DNA from: Saprolegnia diclina VS20
Lineage: Eukaryota > Oomycota > Saprolegniomycetes > Saprolegniales > Saprolegniaceae
Direction of reading: 5' to 3'
Assembly (NCBI RefSeq): GCF_000281045.1
Contig: NW_008246069.1
Coordinates: 1,196,580 to 1,237,739, forward strand
Length of the DNA stretch: 41,160 nt
Made by a program: the position numbers and the translations under genes. Each line of letters starts with the position of its first letter. Positions within the stretch are counted from its first letter, which is position 1. Below, piece by piece: positions 8,710-18,600 of this stretch. The notes beneath the pieces were generated by a model. That model was not told the DNA's origin, ran no database searches, and worked only from the letters and a program-made list of their open reading frames with translations.

Positions 8710-11004
8710 CTACACATCGTCGTCGAACGTCACGTCCTTGGCGAGCTCGGGATGCTTGAGCTGTAGCTTGCGGTAGAAAGGGCGTAGCGATGCAAACGTG
8801 GCGCTGGCCGCGACAACGGCGAGTGGCACGGTCTCGGACGTCAAGCCGTGCAGCGCCGCGGTCGCAAAAGCAATCATCGTCGACTCTTTGTCGTCGGCCA
8901 CGGCGACCAAGAGGCGCGCCATCTGTGCGTGGAGAGGCAGGAGCGGAAGCACGACAACGTCGTCGGCGTCCATGTACGCCTTGCCTTGCTCGAGGCGCAC
9001 GGCGGGCAGCCACAGTGTCTCGAACAGGCTGTGCACCAGTGTCTTCCAATGTCCTTCCTTGTTTTTGAGATGCTTGGGCAGCAGCAGTGCGTGCACGACG
9101 CTCGACAGGAACACAAGATCCCGAGTCCACGCCTCGTCCTTCTCGGTGGCAGTCTCGGTCGTCTTGAGGAGCGCGTGGGCCGCACTCAGCGCTCCGTCGT
9201 GCAGCAGCGTCAGGAAAAACTGGCGGCCAAGGGCTTTGAGACACGTGCCATTGGCCCATACGGTCGACCAGCTCTCGTCAAAGAGGGCGAGCGTTTGGTG
9301 GGGCATGTGGGCACTCGAGAGCTGCGCGCGCAGCATGAGCGGGAGGCAGAGGCGGAGCACGAGCACGGGCGGCGACCGCAGGAGGTAGTCTTGCTTGCGC
9401 ACCATGCGGCGCACCGAGCCAATGTTGCCCACATGCAGTAGCTGCACGAGGCCGCGGCAGACAACGTCGTCGGTCGGGAAGATGTGCCGGGCCGAGACCG
9501 ACCGCAGCTGGAGCCACAGTACGTGGTGCAAGAGCCGCTTGACGATCGGGTCCGAGAGCACGATGGCCACGTCGGCAAGGAGCGGGTCGCACTCACCTTC
9601 AAACACCATGCCCGAGCGCTCCGTGTCGTTGGCGTCTTTTGCCGAGAGGGCGCCAGCTGTCGCGAGGAGGCACGGCGGTGCCTTCTCGGCTTCCAGTGCG
9701 ACGCGCGCCTTGTCGATCCAGCCAGCGCTGAGCTTCTCAAGCCGCTTGGCCTCTCTGTGGTAGATCGTACCTTCTTCGTTGAACGTCATGCAGTTGGTCC
9801 AGATGAGGTTGACGTCCTTGGCAAACGAGGCGAGCGAGCTGTAGAGGGCCGCATGGACGTTCTGCCGCAGCGTGCTCAGATCCATCGGCGACGCAATGAT
9901 CGTGTGGTAGTTGGGCACGTCGTCTGGCACCGGGTCGGCAAAGATGCGGCGGCTGTCCGACTTGGTCATTTGGTCAATGAGCTTGAGGAGCGTTTCCTTG
10001 GGCGGCGGCGGCGCCGATGCAATCGCGGTCGCCGACGGCTTGGCATCGCGCAGCCGGAGCTTGCGGAGCACGAGAAGCATCTCGAGCAGCTGCGCCGCGT
10101 CCATGTGGTTGGTCTTGACCGCGTGGTCGAGGAACCAAAGGAACTTATGCAGTGGGTCGGTGCGCACGAGCGTCGTCGCGTGGTCGCGCTGGACGTTGGC
10201 CATGTCGCTGCGCAGCGTCCCGAGCAGGGACGCGAGGTACGTGTACTCTTTCGGTGACTCGAGCGACGACGTGTGCCCCGGGAGTACCCCAGACGCGATG
10301 ATGGACCGTAGAATGTCGACGCACTGCAGGTAGAGCTCGGCCGAGTCGCCAATCATGTTGACAAGCGTTGCGAGCACCGGGTCTTGCTTCCGCCTGTCTT
10401 CGGGCGAGAGCGCGTGGTGGGCGTGCAAGTCAAAGGGGCTCGACGCCTCGAGGAGCAGCGATCGCTTGTGGTCGAGGTACTGGCCAACGACCTTGTCCAT
10501 CTCGAGCCGCAGTTCGTGCGGCGCGATGCTCCAGAGGCGGCGCTTGACGTGCATTGGGAGGTGCTCGAGCAGATGCCGGTGGTCCGGGTCGCACATCTCC
10601 TTGAGGTACAGCGACGGCGTCGAGCTCTGCGCCGCCATGATCGCGATCGGGATGCACCGCAGCTCCTTGTACTCGAGGTACGGGAACGTGGTCTCGAGCA
10701 GCTTGAGCAGCTGCGCCTCGCTCGTGTGCTTGTGTTGAATGCGCGCGAGAAGCGTTTGCAGCAGCGCGTCGAGAAGGCTACGATGGGTCTCGGAGCGCCG
10801 GCAGCCAAGCAAGTCGAGTAGCTGCAGCGACGCGGCCGTGTCTTCCTTGAGTCCATGCTGCTTCTGGAAGGAGACGATGGCCTCCTCCGGCTGCGCAGCC
10901 GTGCGCAAAATGTCCTGGAGCTGGGCGCCGCCGGCCGAGCCGATCATGTAGCTTCGGCTAGCCGCGTCGGTAGACGTCACTTCTGGCTTGGTGGATGGCG
11001 TCAT
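8710..11004 (-). CDS. NELF-B (COBRA1)-like protein with an internal bromodomain
   Basis: Single exon, 764 residues. Residues 28-320 follow NELF-B: QLQDILRTAAQPEEAIVSFQ (28-47), LLDLLGC (62-68), VKRRLWSI (153-160), RRKQDPVLATLVNMIG (204-219) and DPLHKFLWFLDHAVK (283-297). Residues about 334-432 are a bromodomain: FADPVPDDVPNYHTII (355-370), ASPMDLSTLRQNV (371-383) and FNEEGTIYHREAKRL (408-422), with the acetyl-lysine-binding Asn at 409. After it, ADVAIVLSDPIVKRLL (477-492) and the following helices resume NELF-B homology. NELF-B is about 580 residues in animals and lacks a bromodomain. NELF holds promoter-proximal RNA polymerase II paused. The ATG at 11002-11004 is the first in frame. Confidence 0.8.
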   Translation of the reverse strand: MTPSTKPEVTSTDAASRSYMIGSAGGAQLQDILRTAAQPEEAIVSFQKQHGLKEDTAASLQLLDLLGCRRSETHRSLLDALLQTLLARIQHKHTSEAQLLKLLETTFPYLEYKELRCIPIAIMAAQSSTPSLYLKEMCDPDHRHLLEHLPMHVKRRLWSIAPHELRLEMDKVVGQYLDHKRSLLLEASSPFDLHAHHALSPEDRRKQDPVLATLVNMIGDSAELYLQCVDILRSIIASGVLPGHTSSLESPKEYTYLASLLGTLRSDMANVQRDHATTLVRTDPLHKFLWFLDHAVKTNHMDAAQLLEMLLVLRKLRLRDAKPSATAIASAPPPPKETLLKLIDQMTKSDSRRIFADPVPDDVPNYHTIIASPMDLSTLRQNVHAALYSSLASFAKDVNLIWTNCMTFNEEGTIYHREAKRLEKLSAGWIDKARVALEAEKAPPCLLATAGALSAKDANDTERSGMVFEGECDPLLADVAIVLSDPIVKRLLHHVLWLQLRSVSARHIFPTDDVVCRGLVQLLHVGNIGSVRRMVRKQDYLLRSPPVLVLRLCLPLMLRAQLSSAHMPHQTLALFDESWSTVWANGTCLKALGRQFFLTLLHDGALSAAHALLKTTETATEKDEAWTRDLVFLSSVVHALLLPKHLKNKEGHWKTLVHSLFETLWLPAVRLEQGKAYMDADDVVVLPLLPLHAQMARLLVAVADDKESTMIAFATAALHGLTSETVPLAVVAASATFASLRPFYRKLQLKHPELAKDVTFDDDV

Positions 11005-11492
11005 GCTGCGGCCACGGGCGTCGTCGTCTCAGGCCGCGCTGCGTCTTGCCGGTTGCAAATGCAAAACCTCCGAGACTTGATTCCACTGGGTCTAAAACGT
11101 CCGGATAAACCCTTGCGAAGAGTGTACCGGATATGGAATCGAGACTGGCGTTGAAACGAGGATATGTCCTAATTAACAGTCGCGTGGCGACGATGCGACG
11201 CCCGTCGCGGGCATGAGCGTATCTTTGCTCCAGCGTCATGCTTTGTTGACGGCGAGTCCAACGGGTGACGTTGGCGTCTCTTGCGCCGACTCGTGCAGGC
11301 GCACCGTTGAGTCACGACGTTCGAGTCCGTGTTAAAAACACCGTGCATGGAAGCCGCCAAATCAGACGCTGGGTCGACTGGTACGTTTGTGACGCGCTGT
11401 ATAGGTACTGCACCGTCGTCAAAGTCGTGCTCCTTGCACGATCACGAACGCGACGTCGTGACTACCTCGGCACATCACCGCGTTCGCACACC
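11005..11492. other. Intergenic upstream of the NELF-B-like gene
   Basis: Ends at the assembly gap. A tRNA-like GTTCGAGTCC at 11319 has no matching T-stem. No gene is supported. Confidence 0.5.
11101..11134 (-). promoter_or_regulatory. Paired TATCCGG motif upstream of the NELF-B-like gene
   Basis: ccggata occurs at 11101-11107 and ccggatat at 11127-11134, i.e. TATCCGG on the coding strand, about 97 and 123 bp upstream of the start codon. The orientation relative to the gene is the same as at the AP-4 mu gene. Confidence 0.35.
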
Positions 11493-12012
11493 NNNNNNNN
11501 NNNNNNNNNNNNNNNNNNNNNNNNNNNNNNNNNNNNNNNNNNNNNNNNNNNNNNNNNNNNNNNNNNNNNNNNNNNNNNNNNNNNNNNNNNNNNNNNNNNN
11601 NNNNNNNNNNNNNNNNNNNNNNNNNNNNNNNNNNNNNNNNNNNNNNNNNNNNNNNNNNNNNNNNNNNNNNNNNNNNNNNNNNNNNNNNNNNNNNNNNNNN
11701 NNNNNNNNNNNNNNNNNNNNNNNNNNNNNNNNNNNNNNNNNNNNNNNNNNNNNNNNNNNNNNNNNNNNNNNNNNNNNNNNNNNNNNNNNNNNNNNNNNNN
11801 NNNNNNNNNNNNNNNNNNNNNNNNNNNNNNNNNNNNNNNNNNNNNNNNNNNNNNNNNNNNNNNNNNNNNNNNNNNNNNNNNNNNNNNNNNNNNNNNNNNN
11901 NNNNNNNNNNNNNNNNNNNNNNNNNNNNNNNNNNNNNNNNNNNNNNNNNNNNNNNNNNNNNNNNNNNNNNNNNNNNNNNNNNNNNNNNNNNNNNNNNNNN
12001 NNNNNNNNNNNN
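11493..12012. other. Assembly gap (520 N)
   Basis: An unbroken run of N. Reading frames that appear to cross it are artefacts. Sequence on both sides is ordinary intergenic DNA, so the true content and length are unknown. Confidence 1.
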
Positions 12013-12323
12013 CTCGAGTAGCTTGGGCGAGCAGACTGGCTTCAGCACCGCCCTTGGCCGGCCACTCTCCTGACGCGTCGAGTGACATCGTCGCTCGTCG
12101 TGTCAAGTCGGTCATGTCAGTTTCTGAACATCACAGCAGCGCCGCCCGACCTTTTTTCGCAGAGGCGATGGCGGCATCTTGGCCGCATGGGAAAACGAGC
12201 CAGACGCGGAGGAGCCGGCGCCGCGGTCACGGAACGCGGCACTTCCTGCCAGCTGCGTCCTGGCTGCAGTCGGCGCGGTGGTGGTGTTTCGCTGTCACTT
12301 GACCGCCACACTGGTCGCCACCC

Positions 12324-15059
12324 ATGCGTAACGTAGGCCGGGCGCCACGTCGAGTGCCACCTGGCGCGCTGATGATGCAAGTTGCTTTTGCACTTTTCCG
12401 TTTTCGCTCGACGAAGATGGAGTGCGCTGTGATCGGACCACCGGTCGTTGTCGCCGTCCCGACGTTCACAACCGAGTGCGCCAGCGCCGACTGTCGACAG
12501 GCGACCGCCGGCAACTTTACGCCGGGCGCGATGGCGTCGTGCGTCTGGCTCCCGGACGGCCGCGTCGTACGCGGTGCAAACCTCACGACGATCGACCCGA
12601 CAGCACCTGCGATGTACCAAGCGCAGGCCGGTGTAGTCAAGAACGTCCTTGCTGGCGGCGTCCGCGTCGAGTACGTCCGCGACTTGCCCAACAGCGTGCA
12701 GGGCATGTACGCTTGTCTATCGACCGGTACCTTCTTCGTGCTTATGCCGCCTCTTGTATACTAGCGTGCTCGCCGACCTCGGGCTCACTGGCGTCAGTAA
12801 CTCGTTAAGGACAGACCGCAACGGCACGCCACTCGCCGTGACGTCGCTCAGCTTCAGCGGCAATGCGCTCCGGAGGTTTGACGCGACCGTGCCCGAAGCG
12901 CTGCTCTCCCTGTAGGACTCCGCAGCCTCTCCACTGTGGTTTCGACGCGTGCAAACGTAGGGACTTGTCGTACAATGCCCTTGAGTACGTCAACATTGCC
13001 CAAGGCTACCATCCCAAGCTCCAGGACTTGTACATCGAGAGACTTTGGGCTAAAGCTCATGCTGCGAGGACGCATAGAGACCTCGCGGGCAATGCGCTGA
13101 CGAACGAGAGACTGCTCAACGCCATGACGTACCCCAACACACTCACTACCTTGTACAACGAGCAAAATTGAAATGATACAGCGGCTCAATCCCGTGGGTA
13201 GGGCTCTTGGACTGAACGCCTTGCGCGCCTTCCCGGTGCAAGTGCTGCAAAAGCTGCCGGTGCTCCAGACGCTGTACGTCGTCGCTCACCCAGCGCTCAC
13301 ACTCACCCATGAGCTTTAGACTACTCAACTCGAATCCGCTCGGGAGCTTGCCACCCAGTGTAGCGTGGCCGCCGCTCTTGGTCCAGCTGTATGTCGTCCT
13401 ATTTGGTATCGTCGTATTTACGACAAGCATGACCTGCAGGTCCCTCCGCAACACGAGCTTGACGGTGCTCGAGGCCAGTTTTCCGTCGACTCTGCGCTTT
13501 TTGTACGTTGGAGAGGTCCATTATCCGGGGTTTCGACGTATTTGTGGTGTAGGGATTTGCAAACGAATGCCAATCTCCAGGCCATTTATGCCAACGCCTC
13601 GCAGCTCGCGCTCCTTCGCAACACAACCGTCCGGCTCCCGCTGCTTCTCGAGCTACCGCACTATCGCTGTAACGAGAGCCGCGTGCTCCGCACCGAGTAC
13701 ATCGAGCACACGACCAATGGTCGGACGCAGTCATTTCCCATCTGCGTCGTCGCCGACACGATCGTGCCAGCGATCAAGCCGGTCATCAACGTTGGCACGT
13801 GGATCGGGGCGATCGCGGCCGTCGCTCTTGTCGCTCTCGGCATCATCGTGTACCTCGTGTGGCGGAGTCGCGCCCAAGCCAAGCGCCAGGCCGAGCTCCT
13901 CCAGCAAAATGCGTCGCTGCTCGCCTCGTCCGCGGCCAACAAGCCGCAGTGGTACGAAGAGTCGGGCGACGCTGCTGCTTACTACCATGTCGTCGAGAGC
14001 GCGCGCTTGACGTACGACGTGCGCTTTGACGACTACCTCGCGCCGTACCGGATCACGGTCAAGGACCTGGACCGTCACGTCGTGATTGCGCGCGGCGGCT
14101 TTGGCGTTGTGTACTATGGCACCCTGCGCGGCACGACGCCCGTCGCGATGAAGCGCATGCTGCCTCACTTTATCGACAGCGCCGATGCGATCGAAGAGTT
14201 TATGAACGAGATCCGGCTCTACGCGCACCTGAGCCACCCCAAGATTGTCCAGTTCATCGGGATCACGTGGACGACACTGTACAACATCTCGATGGTCACC
14301 GAGTTCATGCCGTTTGGCGACGTGTGGAGTCTTCTGGAAGCCAATGGGAAGAATCGGTCGTGGCACGAACGCTTGCAGCGCGACCCAATTTTGGCCGCCA
14401 AAGCGTCGCTAGGGACACCGTCGACGGCACCTAACAGCAACTCGGCGACGACTGAGCTCCCGACCGTCGACGACCGTCGTGGCCATACGGGCCCGCCGTC
14501 GGTGCCTGCGATCGCGGCTGGCGTCTCCCGCCTGAGTATTCTCACCGACGTCGTCGACGCGATGGTGTATCTGCACAGCTTTCCGACGCCCGTGATCCAC
14601 CGCGACATCAAAGCCCGCAACGTGCTCCTCGGGCCGCACTACGAAGCCAAGTTGACCGACTTTGGCACGAGCCGCCTCCGCGTCGACGAGCTCACGATGA
14701 CGGCCGAGATCGGCACGTCGGCGTGGATCGCCCCCGAGGTTCTCAAGGGTGTCCGGTACACGGAGAAGGCCGACATGTACTCCTTTGGGGTGATGATGAC
14801 CGAGCTCGACACGGTCCAAGTGCCGTACGCCAAGGTGTACATGGAACCCGGCTGTACGCTGGCGCTTGCCCGCGCGCGGATCGCGATGTTGGTAGCGAGC
14901 GGCGACTTGGTGCCGGAGTTCACAGCCGAGTGCCCCCCGGGTATCGTCGCGATCGGGATGCAATGCCTTGCGCACAATCCGGACGACCGGCCGTCAGCGA
15001 CCGACGTGGCCAAGCTGCTACAGCAATACCACTTGCGTCAACTCCTCGGCACCAACTAG
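12324..15059 (+). CDS. LRR receptor kinase K1 (TKL-like), array member 1
   Basis: Eight exons: 12324-12706, 12765-12911, 12961-13029, 13078-13152, 13202-13273, 13320-13388, 13440-13502 and 13553-15059, giving 794 residues. All introns are phase 2, 46-58 nt. The cap has TFTTEC and SCVWLPDGRVVRGAN. LRR units include LDLSYNALEYV and LSLRNTSLTVL. A TM helix near 13795-13860 precedes the kinase: loop GGFGVVYYG, lysine VAMKRM, catalytic HRDIKARN, DFG and IAPEVL. The cap and first LRR share one 147-nt exon, so the intron found between them in the paralogues is missing. Unlike K2-K5, no clear signal peptide is seen; ATGs at 12324, 12372 and 12417 are all possible, so the start is uncertain. It would be a plasma-membrane Ser/Thr-type receptor kinase of unknown ligand. 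Confidence 0.85.
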
Positions 15060-15607
15060 TGTGCCGGTGCTATTTAATTTACTTGCTCTGATGGGACATC
15101 ATCATCTTGCCCCTACCACGACACGGGCCCGCCCCGTTCGTGCGACTGAAATGACTTGAAATGTGTACTTACCAGTATACTCCTTCGATTTAAGAGCAGC
15201 CAATACTAGTCGTACGAAGGTTTTTTACGAATGAATTCGTCATCGTCGAGCGTCATGTCCAAAGTGATGGTCCCGAAAGGGGTAGGGCAACATATAGTAG
15301 TATCTCGACCACTCAAGCAGTGCGATAGGACGGCATTCGTCGTGTCTAATGTGTCGTGCGCACTTGCTTATCACCAAGTTACTACTGTACTCATCAATGT
15401 CCAAGGAATAATATCTCGTCGTTTGCAGCGTCAGAGTGTCTGTCCCACCTTGGCCAGCAGGTGTTCCAAGCTGAGTAGAATCACTTGGTGTGATTATACC
15501 ATACAAACCGCGATACAAACTACATTTGGGCTAGCGATCTTGGATAAGGCAACGTCGGACCAATTTGGCATGGCCTTCACTCCACCACAATTGATTTCTC
15601 CATCTCA
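15060..15607. other. Intergenic between K1 and the ABC transporter gene
   Basis: AT-richer spacer. The 127-codon plus-strand frame 15231-15614 has no recognisable domain and runs into the transporter start, so I do not call it a gene. CCAAT lies at 15559, about 50 bp upstream of the transporter ATG. Confidence 0.5.
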
Positions 15608-18600
15608 ATGGTAAGCGAACATCAAGCAGCCACGACAGCTTCGGGTCTGGCGGTTCATCTGGCGGCCGTGGCCGTGTCGGCGCCAGTGCCGCTTCGGTCG
15701 CGGGTCAAGGCGATCATGGGCGACAGTCCCTCGGCGCGTCGACCGATCTTGCATCCAATGAGCGGCACCTTTGCATCGGGCTCGATGACGCTACTCTTGG
15801 GCCAGCCAGGCGCGGGCAAGTCGTCGCTCTTGAAGCTTCTGAGCGGCCGCCTCACGCACGTGCACATCGACGGTCCCATCACGTACAACGGTGTCGCGAT
15901 GCCCGATGCGGCGGCCAGTGCAGCGTACGTCGGTCAGCGCGACGACCACTACGAGTCGCTCACGGTCACCGAGACGCTCGCGTTTGCAGCAGCTTGCGGC
16001 GCCGCGCCGATCGACACGATGGCCGTCGTCGATGCGCTCGGCCTCGGCACCTGCGCCGACACAAAAATCTGCGAGCTCTCGGGCGGCGAGCGCAAGCGCG
16101 TCACCTTTGGTGAAATGGCGTTCGGTGACGCCCCCATTGTGTGCTTGGACGAGATCAGCACCGGTCTCGACAGCGCGACGACGCACCGGCTCGTGACGCT
16201 ACTCAAGGAGGTTGCGGTTGCATCCAAGAAAACTGTCGTCGTGTCGCTTTTGCAGCCGACGCCGCCCGTTGTCGATCTCTTCGACTCGATCTTGTTGCTC
16301 CATGGTGGCCATGTACTCTACCACGGCCCGGTTGTCGACTGTGAAGCGTACTTTGACTCGATCGGTCTCGTGTGCCCGCCCGAGCGCGACCTCGCTGATT
16401 TTCTCCTCGACTTGGGCGCGCCGCAAATGACCGCCTACTGCAACCGACCAAATGTGCCCCAGGACGGTGCGTCGCTCGCGTCGGCGTTCCGAGCTTCGCT
16501 ACTGTACGCGCCGTCGCAACCCGCAGCGACCTCTATCGTGCCGTCGCAAACACTGACGGTGACGTCGCCGTATCGAGCGCTCTTGACGCGGCAGCTGCGT
16601 ATCTTCCTCCGCAACACGAGCTTTGTGCACAGTCGGCTTGTGACTGTGGTTGTCATTGGCGTCATGTACGCCACGACGTTCTACGACGTCGACCCGGCGA
16701 CGCCAGCGACGCTGATGGGCGTCGTCTTTTCAACGTCGATTTTTCTCGCACTTGGGCAAATTGCGACGCTGCCGTCGATCTTGCTCGCTCGGTCGACGTA
16801 CTACAAGCACAAGCGCAGTCGATTCTTCACACCGTTGACGTTCGTGGTTGCGCAGGCACTGGCGCCCGTGCCATTTGCGGTTCTGGAGACGCTCATCTGC
16901 GGCAGCCTCGTCTACTGGCTCGCGGGGTTTGCAGCGTCGGCGTCGGCGTTTGTGCTCTTTATCCTGCTGCTGTTGCTCACCAACGTTACGTTTGGTGCGT
17001 GGTTTGGCTTGATTGGCGCGATCGCACCGAGCTTGTACATTGCGGACCCGATGGCGCTCATCACGATCCTCGTTACGGTCGTCTTTGCGGGCTTCATCGT
17101 CCCGCTGCAGTCGCTGCCGGCCTTTTTGAGCTGGATCTACTGGCTCAACCCGTTGGCGTGGTGCACGCGCGCGATCACAGTCGGCGAGTACACAGCAGCC
17201 AAGTACGCGCAGTGCGAGCACAACGGCATCAACTATTGCGAAGCGACCGGCGCGACGTCGTTTGGGCACGCGCAACTGGAGACGCTCGGCCTCCCACATG
17301 ACGCTGCGTGGGTCGGGTACGGCGTTCTCTTTCTTTTCGGGAGCTACCTTGCCTACGTCGGCGCGACGATCCTTGCGCTGACGTACATCGAATACAGCGA
17401 CGGCCAAAACCACACTGTCGTCAGTGGTGTGTCGACGACGGACGACTACACCGAGGCGCCGGCGACGCCGGTCCACACAACCCTCAACGTCCACGCACCT
17501 CTGCACGCGGCGCCGGTGCAAACACCCATGACACTGGCGTTCCAAGACATTTCGTACTCGATTCGGGGCGGTGTGCAGCTCTTGCACAACGTCAGCGGCT
17601 ACGCACTGCCGGGGACGATCACGGCGCTCATGGGTCCGTCCGGCGCCGGCAAGACGACGCTGCTCGACGTGCTTGCCGGTCGCAAAACCTCGGGCTCAAT
17701 CACGGGCTGTATCACCGTCAACGGGGTGCCAACACACAGTGTTGCGCGGTACGCCGGCTACTGCGAGCAAGACGACGTGCACTGCGACGCTGCCACGTTC
17801 CGGGAAGCACTGCACTTTAGCGCGCTCTTGCGGCAACCGAGCGAGGTGCCGGCAACCGAAAAGATGGCGTTTGCGGATGCGTGCTTGGCGCTTCTCGACA
17901 TGGAGAGCCTCGCCGATCGGTTGATCCGCGGGGCGTCGGTCGAGCAAATGAAGCGGCTCACGATCGGCGTCGAGCTCGCAGCAGCACCGACGATATTGTT
18001 TTTGGACGAACCGACGTCGGGTCTGGACGCGCGGTCGGCCAAGATCGTCATGGACGGTGTCCGCCACGTCGCGTCGACCGGTCGCACGGTCGTTTGCACG
18101 ATCCACCAGCCGTCGGCTGAGGTCTTTTCCATGTTTGACGCGCTTCTGTTGCTGCAACATGGCAACACCGCCTTTTTCGGGGCCCTCGGCCCCCAGAGTG
18201 CGCATTTGCTGTCGTACTTTAGTACGTGGCACAAGACGCCATCAGTTGACGTCAACCCAGCCACGTGGATGCTCGATGTCCTCGCCGACGACCGCATCGA
18301 GTACGCTGACCAGTTTCTCAAGTCCAAGGAACACGATGCCCTTGTGGCGGACCTTGCATCAACTGCCGTCTCGGGTCTGCCAGCACCGTCCACCGGCGCG
18401 CCGCTGTTGACGCAGTGCTACCTCTTGACGCTGCGGTTCTTTCGCGTCTATTGGCGCACGCCCGAGAGTCTCCGGACGCGGTTGTACATTGCAATCGGCC
18501 TCGCCCTCCTCTTTGCCCTCGTCTTCGCCGACGTGCGCTACGAGACGTACACGGGGGCGACGGCCGCCGTCGGCATGGTGTACATCACGACGACGTACAT

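Noticed and set aside
9911-10821. Plus-strand frames across the NELF-B-like gene
   Set aside because: Antisense shadows; the minus-strand frame carries the coherent domains.
11300-11345. tRNA-like B-box (GTTCGAGTCC)
   Set aside because: The flanking bases cannot form a T-stem and no acceptor or anticodon arm is found.
11265-12302. Long frames crossing 11493-12012
   Set aside because: They exist only because N bases do not encode stops.
15231-15614. 127-codon frame before the ABC transporter
   Set aside because: No domain, no membrane or signal features, and it overlaps the transporter start.
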